From Parahaliea mediterranea (lineage in GTDB: Bacteria > Pseudomonadota > Gammaproteobacteria > Pseudomonadales > Halieaceae), in the NCBI RefSeq assembly GCF_003402235.1, contig NZ_QEWO01000006.1, forward strand, positions 1-64,000: a stretch of DNA of 64,000 nucleotides, written 5' to 3'. How positions within the stretch are numbered: the first letter of the stretch is position 1; each line of letters begins with the position of its first letter. Under the pieces are notes generated by a model. It had not been told where the DNA came from and made no database searches. It worked only from the letters and a program-made list of their open reading frames with translations. Below, piece after piece: positions 57,876 to 64,000 of the stretch. A program made the translations under genes and the position numbers.

Positions 57876-59252
57876 TCAGGCCTTTCTCGCCAGGATTTTC
57901 CGCCCCTTCACCCCGTCGTCCCGCAGCAGGGCCAGCGCGATGCCGCACTGCTCCCGGGTGACGGCCACATAAGCCTCCCTGTCAAAAATATCAATCTTGC
58001 CAATGTGCTCCCGGTTCAGCTCGCCGCTGGCGGTGAGTGCGCCAAGAATGTCGCCGGGGCGAAGCTTGGCTTTGCGCCCGGCATTCAGGCACAGCGTGGT
58101 CATCACCGGCTTGATGGGCAGGGCGTCCGCCGCAATCTCGGGCAGGGCTGCGGTTGGCAGGGCCTGGCCCAGTTGCGCCTCGATGGCCTGGACGCGGTGC
58201 ATTTCACCAGCGCTGAACAGGCTCAGCGCCAAGCCTTCGCTGCCGGCGCGGCCGGTGCGACCAATGCGGTGGATGTACACCTGCGGGTCGTGCGGCAGTT
58301 CATAGTTGACCACCGCCGCCAGGTCCTTGATATCCAGGCCTCTGGCGGCCACGTCGGTGGCAATGAGCACGGGCATGCTGCGGTTGGCAAACATCACCAG
58401 CACCCGGTCGCGGTCTTTCTGCTCCATGTCGCCGTGCAAGGCCATGGCGCTGATGCCATGCCGTTTCAGTTCGCCAGTCAGCTCCTCGCATTGCTGCCTG
58501 CGGTTGCAGAACACCACACTGCTGTCGGGGCGGAAGCGGTGCAGCAGGGTAGCCAGCGCAGCGGGCCGGTTGCCGTCTGCCGTTTCATACAGCGTCTGGC
58601 GGATCACGCTGTCGTCGTGCGTGCTCTCCACGCGAACCTCCACCGGATCATTCTGCACGCTTTCGCTGATGGCAAGAATCTCCTGCGGGTAGGTTGCCGA
58701 AAACAGCAGCGTCTGGCGCTGCGCGGGAAGGAATGTCAGCAGCGTTGCAATGTCATCCAGAAAGCCCATGTCGAGCATGCGGTCGGCTTCGTCGAGCACC
58801 AGTGTTTTTACATCCCCCAGTTTCAACGACCCTTTTTCACAGTGTTTCAGCAAACGCCCCGGCGTACCCACCACCACGTGGGGCGGCCGCTCCAGCGAAC
58901 TCAACTGCGGCCCCATGGGCTTGCCGCCGCACAGCGTGAGTATCTTCACGTTGGGCAGCGGCCTGGCGAGCAAGCGAAGGGCCTTGCTCACCTGATCGGC
59001 CAGCTCCCGCGTGGGGCAAACCACCAGGCTCTGTGTCCGGTACGCCAGCGGGTCGAGATGCTGCAACAGGCCGATACCAAACGCGGCCGTTTTGCCACTG
59101 CCGGTCTTGGCCTGGGCCTTCACGTCTCTGCCGGCCAGTATCAGTGGCAGGCTGCCCGCCTGGACAGGGGTCATGGCCTGGTAGTCGAGCGCTGCAAGGT
59201 TGGCGAGAACCTCAGCCGGCAGTGGCAGGCTGGAGAAGGCGTTGCTGGTCAT
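57876..59252 (-). CDS. dbpA: ATP-dependent RNA helicase DbpA
   Basis: DbpA acts on 23S rRNA hairpin 92 during 50S assembly. The 458-residue protein has the Q motif region DYQAMTPVQAGSLPLILAG, Walker A AKTGSGKTA, PTRELADQV, GTPGRLLKH, DEAD in VLDEADRMLDMGF, SATYP, and HRIGRTGRAGS. The C-terminal RNA-binding domain that defines DbpA shows KAKLRPGDILGAL and KIDIFDREAYVAV. ATG 59252 gives the standard N terminus; a longer frame upstream is not family-like. It is convergent with the RIO kinase gene. Confidence 0.96.
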   Translation of the reverse strand: MTSNAFSSLPLPAEVLANLAALDYQAMTPVQAGSLPLILAGRDVKAQAKTGSGKTAAFGIGLLQHLDPLAYRTQSLVVCPTRELADQVSKALRLLARPLPNVKILTLCGGKPMGPQLSSLERPPHVVVGTPGRLLKHCEKGSLKLGDVKTLVLDEADRMLDMGFLDDIATLLTFLPAQRQTLLFSATYPQEILAISESVQNDPVEVRVESTHDDSVIRQTLYETADGNRPAALATLLHRFRPDSSVVFCNRRQQCEELTGELKRHGISAMALHGDMEQKDRDRVLVMFANRSMPVLIATDVAARGLDIKDLAAVVNYELPHDPQVYIHRIGRTGRAGSEGLALSLFSAGEMHRVQAIEAQLGQALPTAALPEIAADALPIKPVMTTLCLNAGRKAKLRPGDILGALTASGELNREHIGKIDIFDREAYVAVTREQCGIALALLRDDGVKGRKILARKA

Positions 59253-59989
59253 GGGTGGGTCTACCTTGGTGATGGAAAAACGCGGGGTATCTGATGATTT
59301 ACGGCGCGGATAGTTCGCAGGGGTGTGTGGCCGAACGCCTGCTCCTGAACAGTCCTGCACCATCTTTTCACGACGGTCACAGCTCCGTGGCCCACCTCAC
59401 TGGACAGAGGGCAGATCATGCCCGAGTTGAAGCGCCTTGTCGCCATCAAGAAAATCAGCTCGCTCTCGACCCGCTGCGTGCGCTGGCAGAACCGGGAACG
59501 TTGGAATCTCTACGACAGCGTACACACCGGGGAAGTATTTTGAGCGATGCTGCGGTAGGTCTCTCGCAGGTTATTTACGACAACCTGAACATTACTGCGA
59601 TCGTTCTGGCCTTTATACGAATAAGGCCGCAGACCGCTTCCCCGGCGCCCGAGCTTTACATCGATACCCGGTGTTTGCGCAGGTCTATGAAAGTACAGTC
59701 GTAGCCTTGATACTTGGGTAGGCGCAGGTACAGGACCATCATCTGATTATCCTGGCGGATGTGCTGCACCATTCGCTTTTTTAGGTCGCCTTGATTCGCA
59801 AATCATGGTTTTGACAGTGCTTACAGGGTGGCCGCCGGTAGGGCTATTCCCAGACTTCAACGTCTCGGCGGGGCTTGCCCCGCATTACCTCTAGCCCAAG
59901 CATGCCTATAATGATCCCCGCGAGGGACATCGGTGCTCTCCATCAAACAATCTTCGCAAATCAGTTTAGTGAATACCGATGTCCTGCCT
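59253..59989. other. 737-bp stretch without a clear gene; small frame and GC hairpin
   Basis: ATG 59418 to TGA 59543 gives a 41-residue basic frame (MPELKRLVAIKKISSLST...) without recognised similarity or a good Shine-Dalgarno. A perfect hairpin GCGGGGC-TT-GCCCCGC lies at 59868-59883; no T-run follows, so it may be a REP-like or terminator-like element for the 3' end of the gene at 59990. The region is where GC drops from the housekeeping level to the AT-rich islet. Confidence 0.4.
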
Positions 59990-60889
59990 TCATGTTGAAG
60001 AGCTCGAATGGGAAGGCAGACTAGGCGAAGTTAAGCCTTCGGTGGGGACTTGAATTCTAGGGTTAGCAATAAAAATTTGAGACCCACTTACAAGTTCAAT
60101 ACGACCCCAGGCAACCAGAGCCTGACCTATTTGAAGGCTACAACCGTCCAATAGACCCTTTAGCACAACTTCAACACCATTATTCTCGTATCGGCTTTTG
60201 GAAACCACATTGCAAGTTCTTTGTGATTCTTGCTCACCGATTTTTGTAGTGACTAGCTCCCACCCACCTATTGGAGTCCAGACATTTTTGTCGCTCTCAG
60301 CAATCAATTCTGACAGTGAAATTAATTCTGGGTATTTACCCGCCCAGGTCATAGAATTATTTTGTATAAAGCTGGAAGGCCACTCCACTGGCTGAATATC
60401 AACCCGAAATACCGAGTATTCACCCTCATCTTCTACTAACGTTACAACTTCTCTGAAAACTGAAGCCGCATCGAACTCCGCCCGAAATTTCACCATGATC
60501 ATTCCATTTAAAGGGCTGGCCGATTCGAAATTTCTAAATTCGGGCGGCTGGGAGAATTGTGAAGTAATAGACATAGCGGCAGATTTAAAATCCTGAAATG
60601 GCATATCGTCTTTTATAATAGGGCTCGCGTAACTGTACGCTTCTGAGTAATCCCCCAAATAAATTGCCTCCAGAAAAACCGTGGAAACTTTTTTTGCATA
60701 CCTTTCACCAAGCAAAGGCTTAGATTCAACGAATTCCTGATATAATATCGGAATACTCGATGCAAATATTGGAACCAGCACAGCCGCAACTACCCACTTT
60801 TTCTGTTCGAACTTGTGCTTAATGTTCTTACTTGAAGTCTCAGATAAATTATTATCACCAGACCCTATATCGCAGTTTCCATCATTCAT
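59990..60889 (-). CDS. Unknown single-pass membrane protein
   Basis: The 299-residue protein has a polar N terminus of about 30 residues, one helix (VVAAVLVPIFASSIPILY, about 33-50) and a presumably periplasmic region with YAKKVSTVFLEAIYLGDYSEAY. The latter resembles domains that measure or bind in a cystatin-like fold, then a second beta-rich part and a Ser-rich tail. I do not recognise a named family. It is AT-rich compared with its surroundings, suggesting transfer, and ends a minus-strand pair with the lipoprotein gene 31 bp upstream. Confidence 0.65.
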   Translation of the reverse strand: MNDGNCDIGSGDNNLSETSSKNIKHKFEQKKWVVAAVLVPIFASSIPILYQEFVESKPLLGERYAKKVSTVFLEAIYLGDYSEAYSYASPIIKDDMPFQDFKSAAMSITSQFSQPPEFRNFESASPLNGMIMVKFRAEFDAASVFREVVTLVEDEGEYSVFRVDIQPVEWPSSFIQNNSMTWAGKYPELISLSELIAESDKNVWTPIGGWELVTTKIGEQESQRTCNVVSKSRYENNGVEVVLKGLLDGCSLQIGQALVAWGRIELVSGSQIFIANPRIQVPTEGLTSPSLPSHSSSST

Positions 60890-60920
60890 TTTTATCCCCT
60901 ATAGCTTTTAATAATGGGCT

Positions 60921-61955
60921 TTAGTAACTTCTATATCCATCACGCATTATTTCTTTTCTATTAAAAAGTGAGCTATAGATGGGAGAGCTTGGATAAAGCT
61001 GAATTTGCGGGTTCCCTACCACATGTGAAAACGATAAAGCGACTCCATTCTCGTAGGCGACCTGAAAGAAAAAAAGATCCATACCAAAAGTTGCTATTTC
61101 CACATCCAGGCCAGACTTTTTTAACAGCGCACCAGATATAAAGTCTGCGTCATCTTCATTGACACTGGAAAAAAGAATGGCCGGATTGATTTCGACATTG
61201 GCTCGCAACCCATCAAGAATATGGTAAAGAAAGTAGTGTCCAAATTCATGATAAGCAATAAATCCAAAAAGGCTCAAAAAATACCTGTCTGATTCTTCTC
61301 TTTCATCAGCCGAAAGCGATGTCAGTGGATAGCAGCATTCCGGAACAACTCCGAGATTGATAACATGATAAGCAACGATTCTATCGATAGCACTGGCGGG
61401 GCTTTCAAATGAAGTCCCTTTATTGTACTGCGCATAGAAGTTTGAAACCTCATTGGCAATTGCTAGATATTTTCCGTCTACAGTGAAGTACTCATGTCCT
61501 GCATGGCCTCCCCTAATTTGCCCAATGCCCGCGTTATATCGTAGATCCTCCTCGACAAATAATGGGGCATCGCTATCGATGCCAGCTAGCTCCAGCAATC
61601 TGTTCGCCGATTGCTGGAAGTCGTTAAATGCGATGCCGGAGGATGTTCTGCTCATATCAATACTTCTTAAATTCGAAAGCTCTTGTGGAGTTGCCGGACG
61701 CTGCGTGGCGTCTCGCAATATTTGAGAACCTGATAGCGCAGCGATTACATCAAGAGTCCCAGAATTTGATCCTAGAAACCCGCCAGTCCCTCCAATACCG
61801 TAAGTTGTTCCTTGTGTAGGGGATGGGGATGGGGATGGGGATGGGGGTGGGGGTGGGGGTGGGGGTGTATCTATCGCACCATTTGAGTCGCTTCCACCTC
61901 CACAGGCAGTAAGCGCCATGACCAATAGCAACGAAAACAGTATTTTGTTATTCAT
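60921..61955 (-). CDS. Lipoprotein with HExxH metallopeptidase-like motif
   Basis: The 344-residue precursor has a lipobox LTAC with the acylated C18. It continues with a Gly/Ser and Pro-rich linker (about 31-46) encoded by a hexanucleotide repeat. HEFGH (236-240) sits in FIAYHEFGHYFLYH, and EDDADF (267-272) about 27 residues later could give the third metal ligand, as in gluzincin-type peptidases. It would be anchored in the membrane facing the periplasm or cell exterior; substrate and family are unknown. It forms an AT-rich pair with the membrane protein gene. Confidence 0.75.
   Translation of the reverse strand: MNNKILFSLLLVMALTACGGGSDSNGAIDTPPPPPPPPSPSPSPSPTQGTTYGIGGTGGFLGSNSGTLDVIAALSGSQILRDATQRPATPQELSNLRSIDMSRTSSGIAFNDFQQSANRLLELAGIDSDAPLFVEEDLRYNAGIGQIRGGHAGHEYFTVDGKYLAIANEVSNFYAQYNKGTSFESPASAIDRIVAYHVINLGVVPECCYPLTSLSADEREESDRYFLSLFGFIAYHEFGHYFLYHILDGLRANVEINPAILFSSVNEDDADFISGALLKKSGLDVEIATFGMDLFFFQVAYENGVALSFSHVVGNPQIQLYPSSPIYSSLFNRKEIMRDGYRSY
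61819..61866. repeat. Eight-unit hexanucleotide repeat inside the lipoprotein gene
   Basis: GGGGAT is repeated four times, then GGGGGT four times (48 bp). On the coding strand it gives alternating Ser-Pro and Pro-Pro in the linker after the lipobox. Gain or loss of units would keep the frame and change the linker length. The G-rich strand could form quadruplexes. Confidence 0.95.
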
Positions 61956-62395
61956 GAATACACCATCCTTGTGTTTTGCGCATAGGGGATATTTTCAATA
62001 GCTGTACTGACTACCAATGCTTAAAATTTAATCTAGCCCATATTTGAGAGCTGTAAATAGAAAAAACCGGATTAATATATTTTTTCTATCTATTATCGTA
62101 GATTGATATTCCCTAACTGATTATCTCAGACTGTAAACAGCTTCAACTGTGTCCAAACTGCCGATGACGATTGATCCAATCCGATCTCGGTGCCAATTCG
62201 GGAGGTCGTTAGGAAGAAAGATTAGTCCGAATATTTCACAAGTAATCTAATTTGGCTGCATTTGTGCGAAGATTATTCCGATCAGCGAATAGTGGTCAGT
62301 TCGCGAGATATTTTGAGCTGTTTTACGTGTTTCCGGGCACACCTCCCTCAGACCTCCATTGTTTATCGAGGCGCCGCGGTCTCAGTGCGGTGGGG
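61956..62395. other. 440-bp AT-rich non-coding stretch
   Basis: I see no gene here. The part up to about 62100 should carry the promoter of the lipoprotein gene; the rest is the boundary between the AT-rich islet and the GC-rich SDR gene. Confidence 0.5.
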
Positions 62396-63283
62396 CTAGC
62401 CCCCATAAATCCCCTCCAACGCCTCATCCAACGCCGGATACCGAAATTCAAACCCCGCCTCGCGCAGCGCACCGGGCACGACGCGCTGGCCGGCCAGCAG
62501 GAGTTCTTCGGCCATTTCGCCAAGCCCCAGTCTCAGGGCCACGGAGGGCAGTGGCACGGGCGGCAGGGTGCGGAAGTGTTTGCGCAGGGCGGTGCACAGG
62601 TCGCGGTGGGTGACGGGCGTGGGAGCGGTGATGTTAAAGGAGCCGCTCAGGCAGGGTTGGTCGAGCAAAAAGAGGATGGCCGCCACGACGTCTGCGCGGT
62701 GTACCCAGCTCAGCCATTGCTCGCCGGAGCCCATCCAGTTGGCGAACCCAAAGCGAAAGGGGCGTGCCATGTCGCTGAGGGCGCCGCCGCCGGCATCCAG
62801 CACGACGCCCAGGCGCAGGTAGCAGGTGCGTATGCCCAGTGCCTCGGCCTGTGCCGCCGCCTGTTCCCAGCGCCGGCACAGGTCACTGGCAAAGCCGGGA
62901 TGGGGCGGGGCGTCTTCGGCGAGGAAGTGGTCGCCCTGGTGGCCGTAGTAGCCCACGGCACTGGCAGAGAGCAGGGTGGCCGGCGGCGCGCTGCGCTCGC
63001 GCAGGAAGTCGATGAGGGCGACGGTGGTGTCCAGGCGGCTGGCCACCAGTTCGCGCTTGTAACGCTGCGTCCAGCACTTGCCCGCCATGGAGGCACCGGC
63101 AAGGTTGATGACCGCATCCAGGGGCGCATCGCGCAGCGGCGCCAGGGTCTGCACGTAGCGCACACCGTTATCGCCGGGCAGCGCCTGCCGGGTGAGCACA
63201 CTCACCCGGTACCCGGCCCGCTGCAGGGCCGGCACCAGTGCGCTACCGATAAACCCGGTGCCGCCCGTGACCAGCACGTCCAT
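62396..63283 (-). CDS. TIGR01777-family SDR (YfcH-like nucleotide-sugar epimerase homologue)
   Basis: The 295-residue protein has the Rossmann motif VTGGTGFIGSALVPAL (about 5-20), VINLAGASMAGKCWTQRYKREL, SASAVGYYG, LRLGVVLDAGGG and a C-terminal DUF1731-type helix pair (FRTLPPVPLPSVALRLGLGEMAEELL). These are the family hallmarks; the substrate is unknown. It ends in the transition to the AT-rich islet and is divergent from the sirtuin gene. Confidence 0.92.
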   Translation of the reverse strand: MDVLVTGGTGFIGSALVPALQRAGYRVSVLTRQALPGDNGVRYVQTLAPLRDAPLDAVINLAGASMAGKCWTQRYKRELVASRLDTTVALIDFLRERSAPPATLLSASAVGYYGHQGDHFLAEDAPPHPGFASDLCRRWEQAAAQAEALGIRTCYLRLGVVLDAGGGALSDMARPFRFGFANWMGSGEQWLSWVHRADVVAAILFLLDQPCLSGSFNITAPTPVTHRDLCTALRKHFRTLPPVPLPSVALRLGLGEMAEELLLAGQRVVPGALREAGFEFRYPALDEALEGIYGG

Positions 63284-63419
63284 AAGTCACCTAGGGTTCT
63301 GCCGTATGCAAACTGTAGCCCACGCCCCGGCAGAGGCAAATGCGGGTTTGGGTCAGGCATCCAGGGGTACAGCGCAGCGGGGGCATCCAGCAAAGGCCTT
63401 GCCGCGTACACTGTGTAAC

Positions 63420-64000
63420 ATGCACCCATCCGACGGCTCACAGCTACTGCACTTTATCCACCGCCACCCGCGGCTGGTGGTGCTTACCGGCGCCGGCATC
63501 AGCGCAGCGTCGGGCATTCCCACCTACCGCGACAACCTGGGCAACTGGCAGCACAGTGCGCCCATCACTCACCAGGCTTTTGTGGATGACGAGGGGGCCA
63601 GGCGCCGCTACTGGGCGCGTTCGCTGGCCGGCTGGCCGCCGGTGCGCGATGCCCGCCCCAATGCTGCCCACCTGGCGCTGGCGAGCCTGGAGCGCGCCGG
63701 CGTTGTGCCGCTGGTTATCACCCAGAATGTGGACCGCCTGCACCAGCGGGCCGGCAGCACCCGGGTAGTGGATTTGCACGGCCGAATTGACCGGGTGCGC
63801 TGCCTGCTCTGCGCCGATGTGCAGCCGCGCGAGTTGCTGCAGCGCCAGTTTGCCCTGGCCGGCCACCACCCGCCGGCCGGTGTGGTTGCCACGCGCCCGG
63901 ACGGCGATGCAGACACCCTTGCAACGGCAGGCACAGCTACGGCCAGCGCGGATGGGCAATACGGCCCAGCGCCGCCCCGCTGCCGCCACTGCAACGGTAT
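63420..64000 (+). CDS. Sir2-type NAD-dependent deacetylase (cut by window end)
   Basis: The 193 visible residues show the sirtuin motifs GAGISAASGIPTYRD (24-38), TQNVDRLHQRAGS, DLHGRIDRVRC and the first zinc cysteines (CLLC). A second pair, CRHC, follows after an insert of about 55 residues, longer than in typical CobB. ATG 63420 starts the frame. Sirtuins remove acyl groups from lysines using NAD. The C-terminal part lies outside the window. Confidence 0.9.
   Translation, partial: MHPSDGSQLLHFIHRHPRLVVLTGAGISAASGIPTYRDNLGNWQHSAPITHQAFVDDEGARRRYWARSLAGWPPVRDARPNAAHLALASLERAGVVPLVITQNVDRLHQRAGSTRVVDLHGRIDRVRCLLCADVQPRELLQRQFALAGHHPPAGVVATRPDGDADTLATAGTATASADGQYGPAPPRCRHCNG

Noticed and set aside
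59868-59883. GC hairpin as a terminator for the gene at 59990
   Set aside because: Perfect stem but no T-run on either side; kept only as a note in the non-coding stretch.

Overview
The window is chromosomal DNA of a GC-rich gammaproteobacterium. Gene content and order (amgK-murU divergent from lptD-surA-pdxA; rsmA-apaG-apaH; cca-pteridine reductase-folK-folB-tsaD; rpsU-yqeY-dnaG-rpoD; a free-standing trpE near rpe) resemble Pseudomonas and the marine Cellvibrionales/Halieaceae. The large TonB receptor and BCCT carrier suggest a marine heterotroph. This placement is by inference; no 16S gene is present.

Layout. 1-2.2 kb: the right end of an integrative element (tail of an IS30-type transposase, a GHKL ATPase gene cut off by it, and a P4-type tyrosine integrase with repeats at its start). 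2.3-11.5 kb: housekeeping genes trpE (with a newly recognised leader peptide containing two Trp codons), rpe, murU/amgK, lptD, surA and pdxA. 11.5-29.6 kb: an 18-kb surface-polysaccharide cluster of lower GC, lying exactly where rsmA would normally follow pdxA. 29.7-36.4 kb: rsmA-apaG-apaH, ugd, galE, cca and folM. 36.5-44.9 kb: a GtrII-like membrane protein, folK/folB/tsaD and the macromolecular-synthesis genes rpsU-yqeY-dnaG-rpoD. 45-54 kb: accessory metabolism and transport (DapB-like dehydrogenase, TonB receptor with an M50-like protease, BCCT carrier, LysE exporter with a divergent MocR regulator). 54-59.3 kb: a CAT-anticodon tRNA, a YbiT-type ABC-F protein, rlmA, a RIO kinase and dbpA. 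59.3-62.4 kb: an AT-rich islet with an unknown membrane protein and a lipoprotein metallopeptidase. 62.4-64 kb: a TIGR01777-type SDR and a sirtuin cut by the window end.

The polysaccharide cluster is the most unusual part. It holds an initiating polyprenyl-phosphate sugar transferase, a GT26 and a GT4 glycosyltransferase, a Wzx-like flippase, an O-antigen polymerase/ligase-like protein, a UDP-xylose synthase-like enzyme (fed by ugd just outside), an SDR epimerase whose catalytic Tyr is Phe, a PhyH-type dioxygenase, a methyltransferase, two unknown membrane proteins, a short Wzm/Wzt-type ABC exporter, and a 779-residue fusion of a radical-SAM/SPASM enzyme with a polysaccharide pyruvyl transferase. 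Together they suggest an acidic, pyruvylated and otherwise modified surface glycan.

Short tandem duplications (12-21 bp) recur at gene ends and between genes throughout the window.
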